A stretch of 35,840 nucleotides of DNA from Melioribacteraceae bacterium (lineage in GTDB: Bacteria > Bacteroidota > Ignavibacteria > Ignavibacteriales > Melioribacteraceae): NCBI GenBank assembly GCA_027013735.1, contig JALWGH010000169.1, positions 1 through 35,840 on the forward strand. The letters are read 5' to 3'. The notes beneath the pieces are model-generated. The model saw nothing but the letters and a program-made list of their open reading frames with translations. It was not told where the DNA came from and did no database searches. Both the position numbers and the translations under genes were made by a program. Below, one piece after another: positions 20,147 to 29,046 of this stretch. Each line of letters starts with the position of its first letter. The stretch's first letter is position 1.

Positions 20147-20221
20147 CAGTGAACAGATAACAGAGAACAGTGAACAGCAGAAAATTGACTTTTACTTAAG
20201 ACTTGTCACTCAAGACTTTTA
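20147..20221. repeat. Composite heptamer repeat, copy D
   Basis: Plus strand CAGTGAA CAGATAA CAGAGAA CAGTGAA (20147..20174; minus strand TTCACTG TTCTCTG TTATCTG TTCACTG), then ACTTAAG ACTTGTC ACTCAAG ACTTTTA (20194..20221). Confidence 0.75.
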
Positions 20222-20228
20222 GAAAGTC

Positions 20229-20293
20229 TTTGTCATTTGTTCCGCATTCTGTCTCCGCCGCCGGCGGGACAGGCGGAACGTCATTCATTGTGG
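20229..20293. repeat. Dispersed GC-hairpin repeat, copy 1
   Basis: TTTGTCATTTGTTCCGCATTCTGTCTCCGCCGCCGGCGGGACAGGCGGAACGTCATTCATTGTGG; related inverted copy at 33541..33583. Confidence 0.65.
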
Positions 20294-20358
20294 TTAAAAA
20301 GATTGAAGCAAAAAATTAAAATTTGTTAACCAAAACACCACACTCGTCCGGTATTATT

Positions 20359-20442
20359 ACAATTAACAATTTACAATTCACCATTTACCATTCAAAATTA
20401 ACCATTCAAAATTCAACATTAAACATTCAACATTCAAAATTA
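20359..20442. repeat. Degenerate heptamer array of 12 units 3' of dut
   Basis: ACAATTA ACAATTT ACAATTC ACCATTT ACCATTC AAAATTA ACCATTC AAAATTC AACATTA AACATTC AACATTC AAAATTA; ends exactly at the dut stop codon. Confidence 0.9.
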
Positions 20443-20895
20443 CTTTTTCCCGGTATGTCCAAACCCTCCCTCTCCCCTTTTCGTTTGGTTTAATTCCGAT
20501 GCCTCGATTAATTCCGCCTTGTAAATTTTACCAATAACAAGCTGGGCAATTCTCTCGCCCCGTTTAATTGCAAAATCTTCCGTCCCGAAATTGAAAAGAA
20601 TGATTTTAATTTCACCGCGATAATCAGCGTCAATTGTGCCGGGGGAATTAAGCACGCCTATTCCGTGCTTAGCCGCAAGCCCCGAACGCGGGCGCACCTG
20701 GATTTCGTAACCGGATGGAATTTCCACCTGCAAGTTGGTTGGAATCAGTTTAATGTCACCCGGTTTTAAAACCACCTCGTTTTCAACCGCCGCGCGAACG
20801 TCCATACCGGAGCTGTCTTCGGTTTCGTAAGCAGGCAAGGGAATGTCAGAAAAATCCTCGCTTATTCTTTTTACTTTGATTTTAATTTCGCTCAA
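20440..20895 (-). CDS. dut: dUTP diphosphatase
   Basis: 'RPRSGLAAKHGIGVLNSPGTIDADYRGEIKIILFN' and C-terminal 'GGFGHTGK'. Confidence 0.96.
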   Translation of the reverse strand: MSEIKIKVKRISEDFSDIPLPAYETEDSSGMDVRAAVENEVVLKPGDIKLIPTNLQVEIPSGYEIQVRPRSGLAAKHGIGVLNSPGTIDADYRGEIKIILFNFGTEDFAIKRGERIAQLVIGKIYKAELIEASELNQTKRGEGGFGHTGKK

Positions 20896-20912
20896 TTCGT
20901 TCTCCTTTTCTT

Positions 20913-22094
20913 TTACAAATCTCTTTTTAACTTAACGCCAAAAGCACCGAGAATGCTGTCCGTGTCAAAAAAGCTTTGGCGTGCTTTCAGACTGTCTTCC
21001 TTTGTAAAAAAGGACGGCAGACTTCCCAACTTCTTCAAACTTAAGGGGTAAACAAGATATCTTTTCTTGCCTTTAATTTTACCCTTGAAAACCCAAAAGG
21101 GCAAATAAGAATATTCTTTTACAAACAAAGAATCTTTTGTGAAATTTCGACAAAGTTCCACACTAATCGCCACACCGCCGTCGGAATAACGCCAGCGCTG
21201 GTTCGAAATAAAATTTCCCATTGAGTAAATCACAAAAACGGAATCTCCGTTCGCCTTCTTAACAAACTCAACAGGCTGAACAGTGTGAGTGTGACTGGCA
21301 AGTATTAAATCCGCACCTGCCTCTACGGCTCGTTTTACGATTTTCTTCTGCATCGCGTTCGGCAGTCTCTCGTATTCCTCTCCGAAATGAAAATAAACAA
21401 TTACAAAGTCCGCTCCCGCCTTGCGTGCAAGGGCAATCTGCCTCTTAACCCGGGATTGTCTAATAATATCAACGTATTTACGCGCCTGCGGATTTCTATT
21501 GTTCGTAAAATAAGTGAACGGAAGGAAGGCAACTTTTATTCCTTTAAGATTAAAAATTTTAACGCTGTCAATTTGTTCGGGACGCTCAACTGCACCGCTG
21601 AAAGAAAAACCTGCCTCTTTAACTTTCTCTATTGTCCCCAGCAAACCATTTAATCCTCTGTCCAAGATATGATTGTTCGCCAAAATTAAATGCTTGATTC
21701 CTGCGTAACGTAAGCCGTCCAGAAAATCTTGCGGAGTATTAAAAACGGGATAGCCCGAATAATCCGAATCCGACGAGGCAATTACGGTTTCCAAATTTAC
21801 CGCAACAAAATCGGAAGAGTCGAAATAGTCTTTAATCGAATCGAAAACAGGTTTGAAATTAAAACTGTCTTTCTTAACGTAGGCGTAATTAAATTGTGTG
21901 GAGTGGCACATTGCATCCCCGGCGGCGGTGATTTTTACCGTAACAACAGAATCTTTTACCGTTTTTTTAGCTTTTTGTGAAATCGTTTTGATTTCTTCAC
22001 GAGGGTAAAGAAACGTGCCAAGAATTACCGATATGAAAAAAACTATTACCGCAGAATTTATTTTCATTAATGACCTTAAAAGGAAACAAAACAA
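20913..22094 (-). CDS. CapA family (poly-gamma-glutamate synthesis-type) protein
   Basis: 'AAGDAMCHSTQFNYAYVKKDSFNFKPVFDSIKDYF...ANNHILDRGLNGLLGTIEKVKEAG...ASHTHTVQPVE...YSMGNFISNQ'. Confidence 0.9.
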   Translation of the reverse strand: MFCFLLRSLMKINSAVIVFFISVILGTFLYPREEIKTISQKAKKTVKDSVVTVKITAAGDAMCHSTQFNYAYVKKDSFNFKPVFDSIKDYFDSSDFVAVNLETVIASSDSDYSGYPVFNTPQDFLDGLRYAGIKHLILANNHILDRGLNGLLGTIEKVKEAGFSFSGAVERPEQIDSVKIFNLKGIKVAFLPFTYFTNNRNPQARKYVDIIRQSRVKRQIALARKAGADFVIVYFHFGEEYERLPNAMQKKIVKRAVEAGADLILASHTHTVQPVEFVKKANGDSVFVIYSMGNFISNQRWRYSDGGVAISVELCRNFTKDSLFVKEYSYLPFWVFKGKIKGKKRYLVYPLSLKKLGSLPSFFTKEDSLKARQSFFDTDSILGAFGVKLKRDL

Positions 22095-22229
22095 CTTTTA
22101 ATTTAAGAAAGAAAAAGCACATTTTAAAAACGGTCATTAAATTTTGTGGTGTTACTTCGCAGATTGCAAGCAATCTGCGCTACGGTTTTTTGTTACTACT
22201 CCATCCCCGACGTGACAGCGCAAAAAAAA

Positions 22230-22339
22230 CGTCATTGCGGATCTCGACTTGTCGGGATGAAGCAATCTGTTGTTCATTCAACATTGGCTTTTTAAGAATA
22301 CAGATTGCTTCGCTCCACTTCGTTCCGCTCGCAATGACG
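22230..22339. repeat. Inverted-repeat (MITE/REP-like) intergenic element
   Basis: Outer arms CGTCATTGCG...CGCAATGACG; inner GATGAAGCAATCTGT...ACAGATTGCTTCG. Confidence 0.75.
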
Positions 22340-22365
22340 AGTCATGAAAAACGTCGGCGCGACAG

Positions 22366-22513
22366 ATTGGATGATTGGATGAATGGATAATTGGATGGAA
22401 TAATCATTTTTCTCTGTTCACTGTTATCTGTTCTCTAAAAACGTCTTACGTCTTACTTCTTGCGTCTCGCGTTTAACCATTTCTTATTTCTCGTTTCTTC
22501 TTTCTTATTTTAA
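22366..22513. repeat. Composite degenerate repeat, copy B
   Basis: 8-nt: ATTGGATG ATTGGATG AATGGATA ATTGGATG (22366..22397); 7-nt: TTCTCTG TTCACTG TTATCTG TTCTCTA (22410..22437); CGTCTTA CGTCTTA CTTCTTG CGTCTCG CGTTTAA (22442..22476); ATTTCTT ATTTCTC GTTTCTT CTTTCTT ATTTTAA (22479..22513). Confidence 0.9.
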
Positions 22514-22579
22514 CACTTTCTTTAAACCTTTTCACAATTAATTTTGTCTAATCCTTGAAAAATCTTAGGAGGATTTAAA

Positions 22580-24439
22580 ATGAAAAAAATATTGTCTTTT
22601 CTTTTCGTTTTTGCACTCACAGCATCAACTTTAATTTCCCAACCTCGAACACCCACTAATTTAACTGCAACCGTTGAGCAGTGGAGAGGAATTCCCTACG
22701 TTTACTTAACATGGGAAGGCGACACAAACAATCACGTGAAATTCTTTGTTTACAAAAAATTTAAGATTAACAATTTTGAAAGCAAATTCTTCAAACTTCC
22801 GTTTCACACACGGTCAACACATTACAAAGATTTCATTGTAGCCCGGGGTTACACTTATTCTTATTTTGTTATTGCTAAAAACGCATCCGGCGAAAGTGAT
22901 GCGTCCGATACGGTAACCATTGAAATTCCGGCTGTAATTCGTAACGCCGTTCTTGCGGGAACTGTTACAGACGAGAACGACGGCAAACCGTTAAAGCACG
23001 CATGGGTTTACGCGGTTTCGACTAAAGGGGCTTTGCCTAACGTTGCACACACAAATAAAGACGGAGAATTCCGGCTTAATCTTTCCGCAGGTGAATATTT
23101 GGTTAAATTTTACAGATACGGTTACTTGCCGGAGTTTTACGACAATGCAAGATTTGCAAGCAACGCCAAGAAAATTACTTTGGCGGAAAACGATTCGGTT
23201 TGGATTTCCGCAGCTCTCACAAAATTCGACTCAACACAAATAGCCGGATTATCGGGAAGCGTTACGGATTCCGCAGGCAATCCCGTAAGGGCAAAGTTAA
23301 AAGCATTCTCTCTTAGCGGCAGGTCGTTTACGAGAATTTCCCGTCCCGCATTTACGGACTCGCTCGGGAACTACACTCCTACAGTAATTAAGGGCGATTC
23401 TGTAGTTGTCTTTATGAAACCGTTAAACAAAAAATATTTCCGTGAGTTCTACGACAACAAAAGAGATTTCCGCGAAGCGGACAAGATATTCGTGGAAGGA
23501 GACGTAACAGGTATTAACTTTGTAGCGGACGAAAAACCTGTTTACAACAACTTGGTTGCCGGCAAAGTTACGGACGAAGACTCAAATCCGCTCGAAGCCG
23601 TAGTAACTTTAATTAAGTTGAAAGATAATCATCGTGCTCCGAGGTTCAGAAGAACAACGCTGTCGGACTCCCTTGGTAATTACCAATTCAGCAACTTACA
23701 ACCGGGTAATTACATTGCTCTTGCAATTGCACGGGGCGGTTACCTGCCCACATTCTACAGAGCGGACAGCGAACAAACAATTCGTTGGAGAAAAGCCGAT
23801 ACGATTGTTGTTACGGAAAACTCCCAAATCAACGGAATTGACTTTATTATGCACCAGCGTAGTGATAGCGGCTTCGGTTTGATTGCCGGATATGTAAACG
23901 ACGGCTCGAACAATCCGCTTGAAGGTGCAATGGTGTACGCTCTCGATGCTAACAACAATGTTGCGGCTTACTCTTCCACAGATGCAAACGGTCATTACGT
24001 AATAGAAGGTTTGTTACCCGGAGATTACAGCCTTCTGTTCGAGAAAGTCGGATTTAAAGAAAGCTCCGCAAGCAACATTGAGCTTGACTACTCGAGCAAC
24101 ATCACAGCCACGGCAAACGCCAGCTTGAACGAAGACCCGGTAATGGCTGTTGAGGAAAATGAAAATATTATGGTTAAGGATTACAAACTTTACCAAAACT
24201 ATCCCAATCCTTTCAATCCCACAACAAGGATTAAATTTGCTATCCCGACAGAGTCCTTCGTTACGTTAAACGTTTACAATGTGCTTGGTGAAAAGGTAAG
24301 AACATTGTTAAGCGGACAAAAGAAAAGCGGTGTTTACGAAGTAACATTTAACGCCAAAAACCTTGGCAGTGGAATTTATTTCTACTCCTTACGGGCAGGT
24401 AATTACAACGCCGTAAGAAAAATGATTTTGCTGAAATAA
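22580..24439 (+). CDS. Secreted protein with repeated carboxypeptidase-like regulatory domains and T9SS type A-like sorting domain
   Basis: Signal peptide; repeated 'LAGTVTDENDGKPLKHAWVYAV', 'VAGKVTDEDSNPLEAVVTLIKL', 'IAGYVNDGSNNPLEGAMVYALDANNNV'; C-terminus 'LYQNYPNPFNPTTRIKFAIPTESFVTLNVYNVLGEKVRTLLSGQKKSGVYEVTFNAKNLGSGIYFYSLRAG'. Confidence 0.9.
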   Translation: MKKILSFLFVFALTASTLISQPRTPTNLTATVEQWRGIPYVYLTWEGDTNNHVKFFVYKKFKINNFESKFFKLPFHTRSTHYKDFIVARGYTYSYFVIAKNASGESDASDTVTIEIPAVIRNAVLAGTVTDENDGKPLKHAWVYAVSTKGALPNVAHTNKDGEFRLNLSAGEYLVKFYRYGYLPEFYDNARFASNAKKITLAENDSVWISAALTKFDSTQIAGLSGSVTDSAGNPVRAKLKAFSLSGRSFTRISRPAFTDSLGNYTPTVIKGDSVVVFMKPLNKKYFREFYDNKRDFREADKIFVEGDVTGINFVADEKPVYNNLVAGKVTDEDSNPLEAVVTLIKLKDNHRAPRFRRTTLSDSLGNYQFSNLQPGNYIALAIARGGYLPTFYRADSEQTIRWRKADTIVVTENSQINGIDFIMHQRSDSGFGLIAGYVNDGSNNPLEGAMVYALDANNNVAAYSSTDANGHYVIEGLLPGDYSLLFEKVGFKESSASNIELDYSSNITATANASLNEDPVMAVEENENIMVKDYKLYQNYPNPFNPTTRIKFAIPTESFVTLNVYNVLGEKVRTLLSGQKKSGVYEVTFNAKNLGSGIYFYSLRAGNYNAVRKMILLK

Positions 24440-24463
24440 TTTTCTGTTAATTTGTAAAAACAA

Positions 24464-24495
24464 AAAAAAGCCGGGTTTGCCCCGGCTTTTTTATT
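24464..24495 (+). terminator. Intrinsic terminator after 22580..24439
   Basis: AAAAAAGCCGGGTTTGCCCCGGCTTTTTTATT; identical 32-nt copy at 25385..25416. Confidence 0.85.
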
Positions 24496-24554
24496 TTGAG
24501 GAACAACGCATTTTAATTCTAAAATAAATTTGAACAAGTCTTAATTGTTTTTTA

Positions 24555-24842
24555 GTGCCGCTCCTACGGAGCTCAATGTTTTTTGTATTACCTTTTTTCT
24601 ACTAAGATGTCGCTCCTAACGGAGCTGATTATTCTGCGTAATTTTTTCCTAATTAGTTTCAACCACTTCAAGACAAAGGAATTTTAAGAAGAATTCTCTT
24701 CTACGAAAAAAGATGATGAAAATTAAGATTAACTTCAATATTTTTAAGAGTGTAAATTTTAATGAGTCCCAGCGGGACGACATCTTTGTAGTAGTAGTAT
24801 TGCAACCAAGACAAAAAGAAAAGAGCTCCGGCGGAGCGGCAC
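24555..24842. repeat. Nested REP-like palindromic region upstream of the RAYT
   Basis: Outer pair GTGCCGCTCCTACGGAGCTC (24555..24574) / GAGCTCCGGCGGAGCGGCAC (24823..24842); inner pair CTACTAAGATGTCGCTCCTAACGGAGCT (24599..24626) / AGTCCCAGCGGGACGACATCTTTGTAGTAG (24765..24794). Confidence 0.8.
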
Positions 24843-24851
24843 AAAAAAGCC

Positions 24852-25313
24852 ATGGCAAATACGTACACACAAATTTACGTCCAGATAATTTTTGCTGTCC
24901 AAGGAAGATTAAATCTTATTCCCGAAAAACATCGTAATCAATTGGAGAAATATATTTCCGGCATTATTTCAAAAAATAATTCCAAAACAATTGCTATTTA
25001 TTGCAATCCCGATCACACACATGTTTTAATAGGATTACATCCAAGTGTATCCGTGTCTGAAATTGCAAATAAAATCAAATCAAATTCATCAAGGTGGATT
25101 AATGAACAAAACTGGTTCAGGGGAAAGTTCCATTGGAAAAATGGTTTCGGAGCATTTACATATTCAAAATCACAATTGGATTCCGTAATTAAATATATTT
25201 TGAACCAGCCCGAACATCATAAGAGAAAATCATTTAAAGAAGAGTACATTGATTTTTTGAAAAAATTCGAAATAGAATACAACGAAAAATATTTGTTTAA
25301 CTGGGAAGACTAA
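24852..25313 (+). mobile_element. REP-associated tyrosine transposase / IS200-like Y1 transposase
   Basis: 'AIYCNPDHTHVLIGLHPSVSVSEIANKIKSNSSRWINE' (HUH-type HTH) and 'FHWKNGFGAFTYSKSQLDSVIKYILNQPEHHKRKSFKEEY' (Y1 region). Confidence 0.92.
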
Positions 25314-25384
25314 TTTGTTCACTCCCACTCACAAGTACTGATTAAAATCTTTGCTAATTTTTGTTTCTCAAATTTTCCAAAACG

Positions 25385-25416
25385 AAAAAAGCCGGGTTTG
25401 CCCCGGCTTTTTTATT
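25385..25416. terminator. Terminator at the 3' end of the M16 gene, bidirectional-looking
   Basis: AAAAAAGCCGGGTTTGCCCCGGCTTTTTTATT between the RAYT and the minus-strand 25430..27502 gene. Confidence 0.85.
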
Positions 25417-25429
25417 GAGAAAGATTTTG

Positions 25430-27502
25430 CTATTCAACTTTAAACATATCGTCGCTTAAACCTTTATTAATTTCAATCGATTCAACATTAAACGACATTG
25501 ATTGAGGACCCATCTGTTGTTTTATCTTAAACGGGAATTTCAATCCTTTTACATCTTTGTAATCGGAGAAATCAACTGTTTGGTTAAACGAACCTTGGGG
25601 AGTTGAAACGGGAATTACTTGCCTTAAAAGCAAACCCGACTTAACCGAATAATATTCGGTCATTTTTTGCTTCCACGGGGTTTCCAAATCGAGCTTGTAC
25701 GCATCTTCTCCGTTTACTTTCTCGATGCCCGCTAATTTCAACTTAACACCGTACTTGTCCATATTCAGCAGGGCGTGAATATCGGCTTGCAATTTCATCA
25801 TCTTCAACTTATCGCCTTCTAATTCTTTCCTTTGTCCCATTGCCTCGGAGTAACCCTTCTCACCGTCAAAAACGGTTTTTTGTTGAAACACTCCGGCATC
25901 CATAAACTGGTAATACTTGTTCGGCTCCTTCTGGGAAATTGTAATGGAAATGTTCATTCCCTGAACGGTGCCGCTCATTTTTGTTGTTTTGTCTTTCATT
26001 GCAAGATATTTTTCCTTGCCGCCGATTGCTTCAAGGTATTTGTCAATCACGGTTTGAGCGGTAACATTTTTCGGAAGTTTTTTAACCGCCGGATTGTATT
26101 TGTTGCCGTAAACATCGTAATAATCAACCTTTCCGCTAAGACTGAATTTTTTCAACTTCTTGGCAACTTCGGAAGCATTACCCACAACAAGGATGTAAGC
26201 CTTGTTCGGCTTAATGTATTTCCTTGCCATTTTTTGAACGTCGTCAACGGTAACCGCAGCTACGTTTTTCAAATAATTTTTGTAATAATCTTTCGGCAAA
26301 TTGTAGCGCTCAATATTTAAGGCAAAGGACGCAATGGTTTCCGGACTTTCTAACGACCTTGCAAAACTTCCCATAAAATATTTTTTAGTTGAGTTAAGCT
26401 CGTCTTCGGGAATTTTTTCCCTGCGGATTTTCTTTAACTCCTGCAATGCCGCAGATATTGAGCTGTCCGTTACGGAAGTGCGCGCTTCCCAACTTGCATC
26501 GAATTGCCCCACTAATTTATCCGAAGCAATTACGGAATGAGCGCCGTAAGTGTAGGCGTGTTTTTCGCGCAAACTCAAGTTCAACATCGAAGAAAAATTG
26601 CCGCCGAGAATATTGTTCATTACGGTTACGGGAATCACATCAGGGCTTCCTTTCTTTAACTGCACTGGGTAACCGATGTGAATAACCGATTGAACCGCAT
26701 TGGGTCTGTCCACAATTGCCACCTTATTAATTAAAGGCGCTTTAGGCGTTTTGTAAGTATAATGCGGAACATCTCCCTTTTGCCATTTCCCGAAGTATTT
26801 ATTAACCAATTCCTTTGCTTTCTCCGGTGTAATATCCCCGACAACCGCAAGGTAAGAAATATTCGGTTTGAAAAAAGTGTTGTAGTAATTTTTACACATA
26901 TCGAGAGTTACGTTTTTAACCGTCTCTTCGGTCATTATTTCACCGTAAGGATGATTCTTGCCATAGTAGAGAACCCTTCTTACGTTATCGGCAATTGCGT
27001 TCGGGTTATCCTTTGCGGCTTGAAGAGAAGAAATTGTTTGTTTCTTCAGTTTGTCTAATTCTTCCTGTTTGAAATCGGGATGCAGAACGACGTCCGACAT
27101 AATATCTAAGATTTTGTCCGTGTATTCCGATAGAGCCGTAGCCGTAACACCCGTGCTGCTTGTGGAAAGACTCGCACCGATAAAATCAATCTCTTCGTTT
27201 AGCGAATCCTTGCTTCTGTTTTTTGTGCCTGTCATTAACAACTGTCCCGCAAGCTGAACATAGCCGGCATTCTTGCCTTCAAGAATAGGATCGCGGTCAA
27301 CAATCAGACGGAAAGTTACCTTCGGCACTTTGTGATTTTCAACTACTATTACTTTCAAACCGTTGTCCAACTGAAATGTTTCGTATTTACCGAGTTCAAT
27401 TTTCGGCGCCGGACCCGGCTCGGGCATTTTGCTCCTGTCAACCTGCGCATAAAGGAACGAGGTTGCAAGGAAAAGCAGAACTATTAAATTTTTTAATTTC
27501 AT
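25430..27502 (-). CDS. M16 family peptidase-like protein (degenerate zinc motif) with C-terminal lipoprotein-sorting-like domain
   Basis: M16 fold: 'FQLDNGLKVIVVENHKVPKVTFRLIVDRDP', 'VVGDITPEKAKELVNKYFGKW'; the HxxEH position reads 'YVQLAGQLLMTGT'. C-terminal ~200 aa 'YLEAIGGKEKYLAMKDKTTKMSGTVQGMNISITISQKEPNKYYQ...' resembles LolA-like beta proteins. Confidence 0.85.
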   Translation of the reverse strand: MKLKNLIVLLFLATSFLYAQVDRSKMPEPGPAPKIELGKYETFQLDNGLKVIVVENHKVPKVTFRLIVDRDPILEGKNAGYVQLAGQLLMTGTKNRSKDSLNEEIDFIGASLSTSSTGVTATALSEYTDKILDIMSDVVLHPDFKQEELDKLKKQTISSLQAAKDNPNAIADNVRRVLYYGKNHPYGEIMTEETVKNVTLDMCKNYYNTFFKPNISYLAVVGDITPEKAKELVNKYFGKWQKGDVPHYTYKTPKAPLINKVAIVDRPNAVQSVIHIGYPVQLKKGSPDVIPVTVMNNILGGNFSSMLNLSLREKHAYTYGAHSVIASDKLVGQFDASWEARTSVTDSSISAALQELKKIRREKIPEDELNSTKKYFMGSFARSLESPETIASFALNIERYNLPKDYYKNYLKNVAAVTVDDVQKMARKYIKPNKAYILVVGNASEVAKKLKKFSLSGKVDYYDVYGNKYNPAVKKLPKNVTAQTVIDKYLEAIGGKEKYLAMKDKTTKMSGTVQGMNISITISQKEPNKYYQFMDAGVFQQKTVFDGEKGYSEAMGQRKELEGDKLKMMKLQADIHALLNMDKYGVKLKLAGIEKVNGEDAYKLDLETPWKQKMTEYYSVKSGLLLRQVIPVSTPQGSFNQTVDFSDYKDVKGLKFPFKIKQQMGPQSMSFNVESIEINKGLSDDMFKVE

Positions 27503-27522
27503 TTTTTACTCCGCATTTATTT

Positions 27523-28860
27523 TTAATTTTTCTTATTCTTCGCCGTTTTGGGAAGGTAGTAAAGAACGACGCTGTTCTTTTTATTCAAATATTTCTTTGC
27601 CACGTTTTGAATATCTTGCTTTGTAACTTTCATGTAGTTTTGCAATTCCGTGTTAATCAGATTCGTATTGTGGTAAAAAACGTGAAAGTCCGAAAGCGCC
27701 TCGGCAATTCCCAAATCCGTAGAATAGCTCGTAACTATTCTGTTCTTTATTTGATTTTGCAATTTCTCAAATTCCTTGTCGGGAATAGGTTCGGTTTTTA
27801 CTTTTTCTATTTCCGCGTCAATCAATGTTTCCAAATCTTTCGGATTTACTCCGACATTGGCAATTCCAAAAGTTAAGAACAAGCCGGGGTCTTCAAGCGC
27901 AAGCGGGAAAGAACCTGCCTGAAGGGCTTTCTGAGTTTTGTCCACAAGCGTTTTGTAAATTCTGGAACTTCTCCCGCCGGAAAGAAGAGTCGTTAACATA
28001 TCGATTGCGTAATATTCGGGGGAAGTTTCCGCAGGGATGTGGTAAGCCTCCAAAACCAAGGGCAAACGAATGTTGTCGTAAACGGTGTCCCTGATTTCCT
28101 CTTTCTGAGGCGGTTCAACAACATTTGGTCTGTAAATTTTTCTTGTACCACGTGGAATTGTGCCGAAATATTCCTTAATCCATTTTTCGGCTTGAGCCGG
28201 GTTAATATCTCCGGCAATCGAAAGCGTTGCATTATTCGGCACGTAGTAAGTTTTGTAGAAATCAATAAACTCGCTCAGCTTTGCTTTGTCGATGTATTGC
28301 ACCGAACCGATAGGCAGCCAACGGTAAGGATGAACCTTGTAAGCGTGTTTGAAAGTTTCCTCGAGCACCGAGCCGTAGGGCTGGTTGTCAAATCTTTGCT
28401 TCCTTTCTTCTTTAACAACTTTTCTCTGCGTTTCAACGCCCACGCTGTCAATTTTCAGATGGAGCATTCTTTCGGATTCAAGCCAAAGCCCCAACTTAAG
28501 CTGGTTGGAAGGAAGCACCTCGTAGTAAAACGTCCTGTCCCAAGAAGTGTTAGCGTTTAACGTTCCACCGGCGCTCTGAACAATTTTAAAATACTGCTCA
28601 CGCTTGATGTACTTTGAACCTTCGAACATCAAGTGTTCAAAAAAATGCGCAAAACCCGTGCGGTCCGGCTTTTCATTTTTCGAGCCCACGTGGTACGAAA
28701 CGGTAATGGCTACAATTGGCGTGGAATGGTCTTCGTGTAGAATAACGTGCAATCCGTTAGGTAAGTCGTATTCGGTAAATTGGATTTTTCTTTGCCCCTG
28801 CCCAAAGAGTAAGCCGGCAAAAATAAGAAAAACCGCTACCGAAAAAATCTTTTTCTTCAT
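27523..28860 (-). CDS. M16 family zinc metallopeptidase (catalytic)
   Basis: 'GFAHFFEHLMFEGSKYI' with intact HxxEH (HFFEH); 'IAGDINPAQAEKWIKEYFGTIPRG'. Confidence 0.93.
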   Translation of the reverse strand: MKKKIFSVAVFLIFAGLLFGQGQRKIQFTEYDLPNGLHVILHEDHSTPIVAITVSYHVGSKNEKPDRTGFAHFFEHLMFEGSKYIKREQYFKIVQSAGGTLNANTSWDRTFYYEVLPSNQLKLGLWLESERMLHLKIDSVGVETQRKVVKEERKQRFDNQPYGSVLEETFKHAYKVHPYRWLPIGSVQYIDKAKLSEFIDFYKTYYVPNNATLSIAGDINPAQAEKWIKEYFGTIPRGTRKIYRPNVVEPPQKEEIRDTVYDNIRLPLVLEAYHIPAETSPEYYAIDMLTTLLSGGRSSRIYKTLVDKTQKALQAGSFPLALEDPGLFLTFGIANVGVNPKDLETLIDAEIEKVKTEPIPDKEFEKLQNQIKNRIVTSYSTDLGIAEALSDFHVFYHNTNLINTELQNYMKVTKQDIQNVAKKYLNKKNSVVLYYLPKTAKNKKN

Positions 28861-29046
28861 GATTTAACCTTTAGTTTAATTTGGAAAAGAATCTATTTTC
28901 ATTAAAAAATAACTCTGTCATTTTTGACGCCCTTTTAGGCAAAAAAGTTTTAAAAATTATTTAAATTTACTAAAATATTTGCTAAACCGCAGATTTGGGA
29001 ATAATTTACAAAAGTAAATTTCAAAATTATTTTGCCAAAGGCGCAA

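Noticed and set aside
20359-20442. Heptamer array considered as a CRISPR array
   Set aside because: Units are 7 nt with no spacers and no cas genes in the window.
24649-24937. Short ORFs across the RAYT upstream region (24649..24870 -, 24713..24937 +)
   Set aside because: They lie in the palindromic non-coding segment and overlap the transposase start; no protein-family features.
28039-28560. 173-aa plus-strand ORF
   Set aside because: Antisense to the catalytic M16 peptidase gene, no recognisable domain.
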